Of a stretch of 64,000 nucleotides of DNA, positions 52,440-60,590 are shown in pieces; positions within the stretch are counted from its first letter, which is position 1; every line of letters begins with the position of its first letter. The position numbers and the translations under genes are program-made. This DNA comes from Endozoicomonas sp. 8E (GTDB lineage: Bacteria; Pseudomonadota; Gammaproteobacteria; Pseudomonadales; Endozoicomonadaceae), in NCBI RefSeq assembly GCF_032883915.1, contig NZ_CP120717.1:6362001-6426000 (forward strand). The letters run 5' to 3'. The notes beneath the pieces are model-generated. The model did not search any database. It saw nothing but the letters and a program-made list of their open reading frames with translations, and was not told the DNA's origin.

Positions 52440-52496
52440 ACACTTTTATGCGCAATAAAATGTTATAAAAATACACTTTATTGCGCATAAAAGTGT
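52440..52496. repeat. Perfect 20-bp inverted repeat before the DUF4143 ATPase gene
   Basis: ACACTTTTATGCGCAATAAA at 52440-52459 and its exact complement at 52477-52496 are separated by 17 AT-rich bases. A third partial copy (acactttattg) follows at about 52504. The gene starts 47 bases further on. It may be an operator for self-repression or the end of a mobile element. Confidence 0.85.
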
Positions 52497-52543
52497 ATAC
52501 ACCTACACTTTATTGAAGAACGATCAAAAATCCGACATAACCC

Positions 52544-53854
52544 ATGAAAAGATTGTTGCTGAAAAAACTGCTTGATTGGAAGCAAAGCCCCTCAAGAAAG
52601 CCTGTTCTGCTTGATGGTGCAAGGCAAACGGGCAAATCTTTTCTCCTTGAAACACTGTTCGGTGGACACTTTGAACAAGTCATACGCCTGGATTTTCTTG
52701 AGCAGCCCGGTTTGGCGAACCTGTTTGCCGACTCTCTCAAACCAGACGATATTATCACCAATATCGAGATTGAACTGAACATCAGCATTGACAGGCAAAA
52801 GGATCTCATCATTTTTGATGAGGTTGGAGAGTGTCTGGCGGCCCTTCACTCCCTGAAGTTTTTTGCTGAACAGTGTCCTCAAATGTATCTCTGTGCATCG
52901 GGGTCAAATATTGGTCTTCTGGATTCATTTCCTGTTGGTAAGGTGGAATGGCTTGAACTCTACCCACTGACATTTGAGGAATTCCTCCTGGCCTCCAATC
53001 AACCGCCTCTGGTTAAAGCTTTTGAACAAGTGAATCTGGGTAAGGTAGCTCATGAAAAGCTCTTCAGTTTGCTTATTGACTATTACTTTGTTGGAGGGAT
53101 GCCAGAAGCAGTAAAGGCCTGGTTTGAGGTTGATAAAGACATCACTGAAAGAACCCGGACAGTCCAACAAATACATGCTTCACTTCTCTCGGGCTATGAG
53201 CGTGATTTCGGAAAATACTCCGATAAACTTTCTGCACAACATATACAGGCAATCTTTAAAAATGTGCCAGTTCAGTTATCGAATACCATGGACGACTCGG
53301 TTAAACGGTTTAAGTTCAAAGACGTTTTAGAGAAAAAAAGTCGCTACAAAGAGCTGGCGGGCCCCATTAACTGGCTGGAAAATTGCCGACTGATATCCAA
53401 GTGTCACCCCATAGACTGCAAGCCTGACTCCCCCCTTAAACCACTGGCCAAAGAAAATATCTTCAAACTGTTTTTATTCGATATTGGCTTACTGGGACAC
53501 ATGCTGCAGATCAACTACAAGGAGCATCGGGATCAGAAGTATCACTACAAGGGTTTTATCGCAGAAAACTTCATACAAAACGAACTCATCACCCTGATCG
53601 GCAAGCCAACCTATTCATGGGAATACGCCAGAAGTGAAATCGAATTTCTGTATAAAACCGAAGCAGGTGACATAGTACCTGTAGAAGTAAAAAGTGGCAA
53701 AAGGACTCGAGCCAAATCGCTGCAAACTTATGTCCAGCGATATAGCCCAAATACAACACTCAAGCTGATTGGTTCAACAGGCTCACTGGATGACCCTGCT
53801 GCCAGGGTCCTGCCTTTGTATTACATTTCTAAAGTCAAAGAGATTCTGGGGTAA
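52544..53854 (+). CDS. AAA_14/DUF4143 ATP-binding protein
   Basis: The 436-residue protein has a Walker A loop (LLDGARQTGKSFLLETLF), Walker B (QKDLIIFDEVGECLAALHSL), sensor residues in MYLCASGSNIGLLD, and WLELYPLTFEEFLLA. Its C-terminal DUF4143 domain has a restriction-endonuclease-like core (FIAENFIQNELITLIGKPTY, IEFLYKTEAGDIVPVEVKSG with the D-x-EVK pattern). The family is widespread, frequently mobile and uncharacterised. Base content and the palindromic upstream region suggest an acquired gene. Confidence 0.92.
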   Translation: MKRLLLKKLLDWKQSPSRKPVLLDGARQTGKSFLLETLFGGHFEQVIRLDFLEQPGLANLFADSLKPDDIITNIEIELNISIDRQKDLIIFDEVGECLAALHSLKFFAEQCPQMYLCASGSNIGLLDSFPVGKVEWLELYPLTFEEFLLASNQPPLVKAFEQVNLGKVAHEKLFSLLIDYYFVGGMPEAVKAWFEVDKDITERTRTVQQIHASLLSGYERDFGKYSDKLSAQHIQAIFKNVPVQLSNTMDDSVKRFKFKDVLEKKSRYKELAGPINWLENCRLISKCHPIDCKPDSPLKPLAKENIFKLFLFDIGLLGHMLQINYKEHRDQKYHYKGFIAENFIQNELITLIGKPTYSWEYARSEIEFLYKTEAGDIVPVEVKSGKRTRAKSLQTYVQRYSPNTTLKLIGSTGSLDDPAARVLPLYYISKVKEILG

Positions 53855-53981
53855 TTTGGATAGCCGGACTTCTGTGCGCCAGGAGCTGCTGGAACAATAA
53901 GAGATGGGAGCGAGATATATAAAAAATTGTCTTACTTCTATAGATAGCCTATAACTAAATGATCCAATGAAGTTTTGATCC

Positions 53982-54397
53982 GGGGGCGATCTGGATTCGA
54001 CGACGGTATCGAAACCTTAGGTGCATGCCGAGGACGTAGTGGTTCTCGTTAATCAAAACACTACAAACCTTATAGTTGCCAACCTGGTAGCTCTTGGAGA
54101 CGCTCAAAACGACCTCTTCGATCAAGAAGAGTTCGCACTTGCAGCTTGATCGTAGCTAAACCCTACGAGTCTCCCAGTCTCTCCGGCTCGTCTGCTGGCC
54201 GGTTTTCGGACTGTCACCGTAAGTAGACTCGCGAGGCCCTGTATGCCTGTGGCTGGCCAGCTAAAACTTAACAGGATCGCTCAGTAGAACCCCGACCGCT
54301 GGGTCGTTTCTGAGTTAAATCCAAAGGCGGATCTAAGCATGTAGAGCCGAAGGCTGAGAATCGGCGGACGCGGGTTCAATTCCCGCCGCCTCCACCA
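53982..54397 (+). ncRNA. ssrA: Transfer-messenger RNA (tmRNA), copy 2, with a long tag
   Basis: The first about 95 bases (acceptor and D-like part, GGGGGCGATCTGGATTCGAC) and the last about 60 bases (GTAGAGCCGAAGG to CGCCTCCACCA) are nearly identical to copy 1. The middle is different and 51 bases longer. The tag frame resumes at GCC (54078) after TATAGTT and ends at TGA (54149), coding 23 residues that begin ANLVALGDAQ and end EEFALAA. Acceptor pairing and the T arm are intact, so the RNA can fold and be charged. It is transcribed as the gene before rimK. Confidence 0.93.
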
Positions 54398-54403
54398 ATA
54401 TAC

Positions 54404-54437
54404 AGCCCTGTGGATAATTGATCTGCAGGGCTTTTTT
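54404..54437 (+). terminator. Rho-independent terminator of tmRNA copy 2
   Basis: AGCCCTG pairs with CAGGGCT across a loop and is followed by six T, seven bases after the CCA end. The arrangement copies the terminator of the first tmRNA. Confidence 0.8.
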
Positions 54438-54459
54438 GTGTCTGACAAGACTCTTTTTC

Positions 54460-54633
54460 TTCAGGGTTCCGAAAAAGTATCAAAGGTTTGTCGAGCGAAA
54501 CTTCCACGCGTTTTTGGCAGGTTTATCCCTGGATCGTGAAATTCCGGATCGCATGATCATCATGAACTTTCGCCACCTGCCTGAAAAACATCATCCCGGA
54601 CGAGCTATTTTTGAGGAAATAAAGATTTCTTAT
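54460..54633 (+). pseudogene. IS5-family transposase fragment
   Basis: The frame contains RFVERNFHAFLAGLSLDREI, PDRMIIMNFRHLPEKHHPGR, and AIFEEI, matching the F-x-LSLDxxxPDxxTxxxFRxxLEKH segment near the N-terminus of IS5-type transposases. No start or remaining catalytic region follows. The fragment lies directly after tmRNA copy 2. Confidence 0.65.
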
Positions 54634-54684
54634 CAAGTCTATTTGTTCCCATAGACTTCTACCTTGAAGTAATTTGGAGTCAAT

Positions 54685-55587
54685 ATGAAAATTGCAGTAC
54701 TGTCTCGCAACCCCAAATTGTACTCTACTCGTCGTTTAAAAGAAGCCGGCGAAGAAAGAGGACATGAAGTTGATATTATTGACACTCTCCGATGTTATAT
54801 GGATGTAACACGCAGTCGCCCAACTGTTCGCTGTGATGGCGAGTCTCTTCCATACTACGACGCAGTAATACCAAGAATTGGAGCTTCTATTACATTTTAT
54901 GGCACTGCCATCGTCAGGCAATTTGAAATGATGGGCACATTCTGTGTGAATGAATCTGTTGCCATTACTCGCTCTCGCGACAAATTACGTTCTCTACAAT
55001 TGTTGTCACGAAAAGATATTGGATTACCGAGAACAGGCTTTGCCTGTAAACCCGAGAATGTAAAGGACCTCATCAAAAACGTAGGTGGAGCCCCACTGGT
55101 AATAAAATTACTGGAAGGTACTCAGGGTATCGGCGTAGTTCTCGCAGAGAATCAGAAAGCAGCAGAAGCGATAATTGAGGCTTTTTTTGGGCTGAAAGCT
55201 AATATTCTAGTTCAGGAGTTTATTAAAGAAGCAGGAGGTGCAGATCTCCGTTGCTTTGTGATCGGCAGCAAAGTCGTAGCCGCTATAAAACGACAGGGAG
55301 CAGATGGAGAATTTCGCTCAAACCTTCATCGCGGTGGAACAGCTACGCTTGTCCGCTTGTCAAAAGAGGAGCGAGCGACTGCAGTTAATGCCGCAAAAGC
55401 AATGGGGCTGAATGTCTGCGGTGTCGACCTTTTACAATCTGATAACGGGCCAGTAGTTATGGAAGTTAACTCCTCTCCGGGACTGCGCGGTATTGAAACA
55501 GCAACAGGAAAAAATGTTGCTGGCATGATCTACGAATTTATTGAAAGCAAAGCAACTAAATCAACCCGAACCCGTGGAAAAGGCTGA
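54685..55587 (+). CDS. rimK: Ribosomal protein S6-L-glutamate ligase
   Basis: An ATP-grasp ligase of 300 residues, adding glutamates to the C-terminus of ribosomal protein S6. Landmarks: [40 protein letters not shown], the ATP-binding [32 protein letters not shown], and the metal-binding [15 protein letters not shown]. Length is normal. It heads a tight operon with an aspartoacylase-like gene and rimB (gaps of 2-12 bases). It begins 287 bases after the second tmRNA. Confidence 0.95.
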   Translation: MKIAVLSRNPKLYSTRRLKEAGEERGHEVDIIDTLRCYMDVTRSRPTVRCDGESLPYYDAVIPRIGASITFYGTAIVRQFEMMGTFCVNESVAITRSRDKLRSLQLLSRKDIGLPRTGFACKPENVKDLIKNVGGAPLVIKLLEGTQGIGVVLAENQKAAEAIIEAFFGLKANILVQEFIKEAGGADLRCFVIGSKVVAAIKRQGADGEFRSNLHRGGTATLVRLSKEERATAVNAAKAMGLNVCGVDLLQSDNGPVVMEVNSSPGLRGIETATGKNVAGMIYEFIESKATKSTRTRGKG

Positions 55588-55598
55588 AGGTGACAAAG

Positions 55599-56627
55599 AT
55601 GTTAGTATCAGATATTAGTATCGGTGGCTCTGTGATCAAGGCTGGGCAAACCAGACAAATTCGTCTGGAGGTTGCAAAGCTATGTACCAATACAGACTTT
55701 TCACTACCTGTACATGTTATACACAGTAAAAAAACTGGTCCAAAAGTCTTTGTATCGGCAGCCGTTCATGGCGATGAGCTGAACGGTATTGAGATTATTC
55801 GTCGCCTAATAAATTTGAAGACATTTAAAGTTACTATGGGTACCTTGATTCTTGTACCAATGGTTAATGTCTATGGAGTGCTTTATCAAAGCCGATATCT
55901 CCCAGATCGTCGGGATTTGAACAGAAGCTTTCCCGGTTCACCAAAAGGTTCATTGGCCAGCCGGTTAGCTCATATATTCCTGAAAGAAATAGTCAGCCTC
56001 TGTGAATACGGCATAGACCTCCACACAGGCGCTATTCATCGCTCAAACTTGCCTCAGATTCGTGCCAATCTGATGGATAAAGAAACACTCTCTCTGGCCC
56101 GTGCATTCGGTGTACCCGTTTTATTGAATGCCAATATTCGTGACAATTCTCTTCGACAGGCAGCTGAAGAGTTCAATGCGCGTGTACTGCTTTATGAAGC
56201 CGGAGAAGCTTTAAGGTTTGATGAAGTCAGTATACGTGCGGGAGTTCATGGCGTTATCAATGTGTTAGCTGAGCTGAGGATGCTTAGACTGAGGCGCAAG
56301 GTAAAAGCTTTCACTCCCTATATAGCGAACAAAAGTTCGTGGGTCAGGGCTAATGCCAGCGGCATTATCAACTCTCTTAAAAATCTTGGTGATCAGGTTG
56401 ATAAGGGAACTCCATTAGCCACTATTGGAAGCCCACTTGGTGAAATCATTGATGTAGTAAAAGCGACACAGGCAGGCATCATTATTGGTAAACAGAATAT
56501 CCCTCTCGTTCAGGAGGGTGAGGCTATGTTTCATATCGCTTTCTTTACTGCATCCGATGGTGATGTTGCTGAAGATATAGAAATGATGCAGGAAGAGCTG
56601 CAAACTGAATCGTCCGTTTTAGAGTAA
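55599..56627 (+). CDS. Succinylglutamate desuccinylase/aspartoacylase-family zinc hydrolase
   Basis: The M14-like domain shows the zinc ligands: AAVHGDELNGIEIIRRL (His, Glu), GIDLHTGAIHRSNLPQIR, and a catalytic Glu in LLYEAGEALRFDE. The C-terminus is a small lipoyl-like domain (SGIINSLKNLGDQVDKGTPL). Start at the ATG at 55599 with GAAGGTGAC before it, rather than the GTG at 55590. Family members are often found with rimK and rimB and may trim or process glutamate-modified substrates; this is not shown. Confidence 0.9.
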   Translation: MLVSDISIGGSVIKAGQTRQIRLEVAKLCTNTDFSLPVHVIHSKKTGPKVFVSAAVHGDELNGIEIIRRLINLKTFKVTMGTLILVPMVNVYGVLYQSRYLPDRRDLNRSFPGSPKGSLASRLAHIFLKEIVSLCEYGIDLHTGAIHRSNLPQIRANLMDKETLSLARAFGVPVLLNANIRDNSLRQAAEEFNARVLLYEAGEALRFDEVSIRAGVHGVINVLAELRMLRLRRKVKAFTPYIANKSSWVRANASGIINSLKNLGDQVDKGTPLATIGSPLGEIIDVVKATQAGIIIGKQNIPLVQEGEAMFHIAFFTASDGDVAEDIEMMQEELQTESSVLE

Positions 56628-56632
56628 CTCAA

Positions 56633-57082
56633 ATGTTTAAAAAAATACAAAAGGCAAACAACAAGCCTGTTATTGGCTGTGTAGAGCTATGCGATCTGCC
56701 AGACCTGGGTATTTTTGGCGTTGAAGTACGCATTGATACCGGAGCAAAAACCTCCTCCCTGCATGTGGACAACTTAATATCCTTTGAAGACGAGGGAAGC
56801 CCCTGGGTTATGTTTGACCTGCATCCAAACCTCCATAACGTGGGTGAAGTTCTAAATTGTAAAGCGCCTGTTAAAGATATCAAAACCATAAGGTCATCAA
56901 ACGGAATTAAAGAAAAACGGTATGTCATTAGTACCACATTAAAATTACATGATTACATCTGGCCTATCGATGTAACACTTTCTAACCGTGCAAAGATGAC
57001 ATATTTGATGTTACTTGGAAGAGAAGGGATGGGTAATTTTTTTTTAGTAGACCCTTCTCGGAAATTTATGAAGAACGAATAG
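56633..57082 (+). CDS. rimB: Retropepsin-like protease RimB
   Basis: A 149-residue protein of the Zn_protease (PF05618) family: VRIDTGAKTSSLHVDNLISF holds the aspartic-protease DTG, and YLMLLGREGMGNFFLVDPSR closes the fold. In Pseudomonas, RimB works with RimK to adjust S6 glutamylation. It follows the aspartoacylase gene by five bases. The C-terminus is intact and normal in length. Confidence 0.93.
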   Translation: MFKKIQKANNKPVIGCVELCDLPDLGIFGVEVRIDTGAKTSSLHVDNLISFEDEGSPWVMFDLHPNLHNVGEVLNCKAPVKDIKTIRSSNGIKEKRYVISTTLKLHDYIWPIDVTLSNRAKMTYLMLLGREGMGNFFLVDPSRKFMKNE

Positions 57083-57091
57083 GGTATACAC

Positions 57092-57192
57092 ATTCTCTGG
57101 GTGTGAATGCCGAACCATGCTGGCAGCAACAGTCAGTTCTGCCTGCCGGTGGCAACCTGTACATTCTCGTTGATGATGAAGTGGAGCCGTGA
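57092..57192 (+). pseudogene. 5' fragment of the 58828 secreted-protein gene
   Basis: About 100 bases match 58871-58970 with few changes (gaatgccgaaccatgctggc, cagcaacagtc, gcaacctgt) and code NAEPCWQQQSVLPAGG before a stop. It lacks the signal peptide start. This is a leftover of a duplicated copy, with the gene at 57289 now between the fragment and the full gene. Confidence 0.85.
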
Positions 57193-57288
57193 TTCAGCTT
57201 CCAATTAAACTTAGAAAACACTTATTTTCTTGATCTGTCACTTTCTCAATCTACCCTTACTCCCTAGAAATTAGAATGCACGGATAGA

Positions 57289-58653
57289 ATGATGAACAAC
57301 TCACTCTTTGCGGCATTGTTTATACTGCCGGTATCGATATCTTCCATCTGTCAGGCTGACTCGTTGAAAAGACGTTTTGTTATCGAGTTTCAGCAGGATG
57401 GTGCAGGTTCTCCGATCCAGAGCGTTTCTATAAAACATAACCTCAATACTCTGTCGTACAACCCGTCAGACATTGCCGACACAAACGGCTATGCGGGGTT
57501 AGATTTACCACCTGATGATAAACCTCATGGAATTAACGGTTACGGATTAAAAACCACCCTTATTGAGTCCATTTCGTGGCCATTGATTTACGCCTCTCAT
57601 CTGCTGGTGGCTTACGAAATGATCCTGATCACACATGACACCTCTCTGAGCGCCAAACCTTTTTCATGGCTACCTGTAGAAGCGTTTGTTGTTATTGGCT
57701 GGCTTTTGAAAAACGATTGGAACTCTGATTCGTCACTGTTTATCCCGATAGATCAACCGGAGGCCAGTCAGGATGACCCGTTTGCAATCACCACCATGAT
57801 GCTACCCGGAAATAGCCAACAAAAAAATGACCACCAAAACCCGCCATCTACATCATCCAGTCAGCAAGCCACAGGAGGGGCAACCAGCACCCGGACTACA
57901 GGCTATGCCAGCGGCTCCCCTTCTTCTGGCTCTGGCGACGATGACAAAAACCCTGAACCACACCAGCATACTTTCGATTACAACTGTCACTTCGGTTCCT
58001 GTCATGGTGTTTGTAAACTCCGATCATCATCTGTTGGTGGAGGGTCCGCCAGAAGGCCGCGGAATTCCCTAGCCAGTTCAGCAAGCCTCATCACACTGGC
58101 AACATTAGCACAGAGCATACATCCTCCCTCAGCAGTCCCGATCGGGCAACCAGAGCCAGCCAGTAAAACTTGTAAAAGTGGAGTTACTGATCCCACCGGG
58201 CCGTTTGTCTGTGAGGTGCTGCTGAAAGTGAAGAGTGGCGAACGGCTGTGCGGGAAGCGCTTAAGGGACAGAGAGATGCTGTCAAATCACAGAATGCAAT
58301 ACCACACTGCGCCAAGATTCTGTGATGTGATAGTAGTCGGGGGTAATGGCGAGCAGCGAGTATGTGGGGCCGTCTTCAATATACTAAAGCAGCAGCGTCA
58401 CAACAGGAGATACCACGAAGGTGAAGAAAATATCAGATGGTCCGATCCCGATAGAAGCGACCAAGATATTGGGTCAGTATTCTGTGATGTGATTGCATAC
58501 GTGCAGAATTACGAGGAACGCATACAGGTAACATCACGACAACTATGCGGGAGGATCTTCGAGACTAGCGAAAGACTGCGTCGTCACAGAAGAAGTTGCC
58601 ACCAGGGACGCCATTCCAGATGGAAAGACATCAGGAGACCACCGGTGGAGTAA
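57289..58653 (+). CDS. Secreted modular protein with C2H2-like fingers (family 2, copy 3)
   Basis: The N-terminal half matches the proteins at 20599 and 24206: signal peptide (LFILPVSISSICQADS), DIADTNGYAGLDLPPDDKP, TLIESISWPLIYASHLLVAY, MLPGNSQQKND, and the Cys motif YNCHFGSCHGVCKLRSSS. The C-terminus is quite different: three finger-like units, C-x13-C-x12-H-x4-H in CEVLLKVKSGERLCGKRLRD and on, then units starting CDVIVVGGNG and CDVIAYVQN, each ending in H-x4-H. This resembles eukaryotic C2H2 fingers with long Cys spacing. Likely secreted; a host target is inference. Confidence 0.7.
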   Translation: MMNNSLFAALFILPVSISSICQADSLKRRFVIEFQQDGAGSPIQSVSIKHNLNTLSYNPSDIADTNGYAGLDLPPDDKPHGINGYGLKTTLIESISWPLIYASHLLVAYEMILITHDTSLSAKPFSWLPVEAFVVIGWLLKNDWNSDSSLFIPIDQPEASQDDPFAITTMMLPGNSQQKNDHQNPPSTSSSQQATGGATSTRTTGYASGSPSSGSGDDDKNPEPHQHTFDYNCHFGSCHGVCKLRSSSVGGGSARRPRNSLASSASLITLATLAQSIHPPSAVPIGQPEPASKTCKSGVTDPTGPFVCEVLLKVKSGERLCGKRLRDREMLSNHRMQYHTAPRFCDVIVVGGNGEQRVCGAVFNILKQQRHNRRYHEGEENIRWSDPDRSDQDIGSVFCDVIAYVQNYEERIQVTSRQLCGRIFETSERLRRHRRSCHQGRHSRWKDIRRPPVE

Positions 58654-58827
58654 TTTTCGGATTTTTAACCATGCAGCAGTCATCAGCTACTGTTTTTCGG
58701 GAACTTACACAGGGTTCAACGTGTCTTAAGTGTATGGCTTAAATAATTTTAAATATCAGCTCATTCAAATTAATTCACTACACTTCTTGACTGATGCGTA
58801 GTGTTCTGAAGACAGGAGAATAGTGTA

Positions 58828-59688
58828 ATGAAGAAATTTCTCAAACTTGGCCTTCCTTTCACCCTGTTATTTTCTCTGGGTGCGAATGCCGAACCATGCT
58901 GGCAGCAACAGTCGGTTCTGCCTGCCGATGGCAACCTGTGCATTCTCGTCGATGATAAAGTGCAGCCAGGTCAACCAAAATGGTTCTTCGGCAGAGCGGC
59001 ACTGGATCTGGATGAAACCGACCAGACGGCTGGCAAAATAAAGCACTTTTGTGTTTATGAAGTAAGGAGTGAAGGTGGCTATGACATCAAGCGCAGCAGT
59101 GACTATTTCTGGCTGGATGCGACAGAAAGTGAGGTCCAGTCAAGATTTCAAGTACTGCCAAAGCACAAAAATGATCCACTCAGCCCTGATCAGTCTGATA
59201 AATGGGTGTTGAGTTCAGGCGCTCTGGCAGATTTGTTCAAGTTCTGCTCTGCTGAAAAACCAAAAGTGGTTGAATCAAGCGATATCAGTATGTGTGCAAA
59301 ACCTTTGAAGAGCGAGAGCATTGCTTTTGGGAAACTTTCCACACAGGCCAAATGCAAGGTGTTTGATGCGGCGGTGGGCAAAGATGTAGTGCCCATGCCT
59401 ATTGTACAGGCTATGCGTCACGATCTGCCTGATGCCACTTGGGTAGGCGTTGGTTGGGCTGTGCGCGATGGTCAGCCATTTGCCACGCATACGGTTTATG
59501 GCCCTCCATACTCTACCGAGTATTGCCTGCTTCAAGCTATGATACGAGGTCACCAGTACTGTAGCGTTGATAAAACCGGTCACTATCAGACAGGCAATGA
59601 GATTGACTACGATGATACAGCCGACGGAATAAACGACGCCTATATTTTAAATTATCCTGATCAACCCTCAGGCAAACCGGAACTGTAA
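58828..59688 (+). CDS. Secreted hypothetical protein, 286 aa, Cys-rich
   Basis: A signal peptide (FLKLGLPFTLLFSLGANAE) is followed by a soluble protein with about nine Cys residues. There is no recognised domain. Features are WFFGRAALDLDETDQTAGKI, SDYFWLDATESEVQSRFQVL and AWVGVG-like TWVGVGWAVRDGQPFA. The Cys content suggests disulfides in the periplasm or outside. gacaggagaat before the ATG is a good ribosome binding site. A partial duplicate lies at 57092. Confidence 0.65.
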   Translation: MKKFLKLGLPFTLLFSLGANAEPCWQQQSVLPADGNLCILVDDKVQPGQPKWFFGRAALDLDETDQTAGKIKHFCVYEVRSEGGYDIKRSSDYFWLDATESEVQSRFQVLPKHKNDPLSPDQSDKWVLSSGALADLFKFCSAEKPKVVESSDISMCAKPLKSESIAFGKLSTQAKCKVFDAAVGKDVVPMPIVQAMRHDLPDATWVGVGWAVRDGQPFATHTVYGPPYSTEYCLLQAMIRGHQYCSVDKTGHYQTGNEIDYDDTADGINDAYILNYPDQPSGKPEL

Positions 59689-59819
59689 TATCAGGGATTA
59701 CTCCTAACAATCGACAGTTCTGGAGGCCTTGAGTAAAAAAAACGGCTATCATAACATGTCAGTGGCTGATAAATTCTGAAAGCCATTTTTTGTAAAAAAG
59801 CAGTAGATCCCTGACAACA

Positions 59820-60296
59820 ATGGAAATAAGAAAAGCACAACGCAGCGATGCCCATAGGGCTTTTGAGCTTCGAACTCTGGCGATACGTTCTGAATGCAAA
59901 GGCCATTACAGTGATGAAGCTCTGGCTCGTTGGACTGAAGGTTCTGCCACTGAGAAATTTATGAATGACGTTGAGCAGAATTTTCATGTTGTGATGATGA
60001 AAGGTGAAGTGGCCGGTACAGGAATGATTGATATCGGGAACGGCATGGTCGATGCCATCTTTGTGGACCCCCGATTTATGAGAGTGGGCGTTGCCCGCAG
60101 GATGATGACTCATCTGGAACAGATTGCGAGGGAAGCCGGTCTACCTGAAATGAAGCTGAATTCAACATTGAATGCAGCCGCCTTTTATCGGCGTTGTGGT
60201 TTTGACGGAGATGCAGTATCGACTTATCATTCTCCCAGAGGGTTTCAGCTGGATTGCATTCCCATGACTAAAAACCTCTCTGAAGCTGCCTACTGA
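59820..60296 (+). CDS. GNAT-family N-acetyltransferase
   Basis: A 158-residue enzyme with the GNAT fold: MEIRKAQRSDAHRAFELRTL, VVMMKGEVAGTGMIDIGNGM, the acetyl-CoA loop VDPRFMRVGVARRMMTHLE (R/Q-x-x-G-x-A) and LNSTLNAAAFYRRCGF. The substrate is unknown. It stands alone, with a palindromic repeat downstream. Confidence 0.9.
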   Translation: MEIRKAQRSDAHRAFELRTLAIRSECKGHYSDEALARWTEGSATEKFMNDVEQNFHVVMMKGEVAGTGMIDIGNGMVDAIFVDPRFMRVGVARRMMTHLEQIAREAGLPEMKLNSTLNAAAFYRRCGFDGDAVSTYHSPRGFQLDCIPMTKNLSEAAY

Positions 60297-60324
60297 CTCA
60301 TTGTTGTGGTTTCACCCAGACTTC

Positions 60325-60457
60325 TAAGAGGCTGTCGCAGAAGTACTGCGCTTCCACGAGGGCGGCTGGGATGCTCATTTACTCGCTGTAAACTGGCCTT
60401 TTTCGCCAGTCAGTGCTGTGTCTCAGCTTGTCTCGCTAGTTTTTCAGCAGCCTCTTA
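60325..60457. repeat. Palindromic element with TAAGAGGCTG ends
   Basis: TAAGAGGCTG at 60325-60334 and CAGCCTCTTA at 60448-60457 are perfect inverted ends of a 133-bp non-coding element. Internal hairpins include ctggcc/ggcca-like segments. The remaining DNA up to 60590 has no gene. Confidence 0.75.
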
Positions 60458-60590
60458 ACCATTGTTATTCCTGACTTTCAGCTGAACCGTATAGACGGGA
60501 TTTGTACCTATCTATCATCGTTTATTCATCTATTTTATATGGAAATAATAACAAACAAACTTTATGTCATATTAATATTCCGGAAGTACT

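Noticed and set aside
15980-53982. The two tmRNA genes as att ends of one 38-kb genomic island
   Set aside because: Both tmRNAs are full length with their own 5' halves and terminators, not a gene plus a short 3' repeat. No integrase lies between them, and the interval contains ordinary genes such as cfa, ybiT and the RpoE-ChrR pair.
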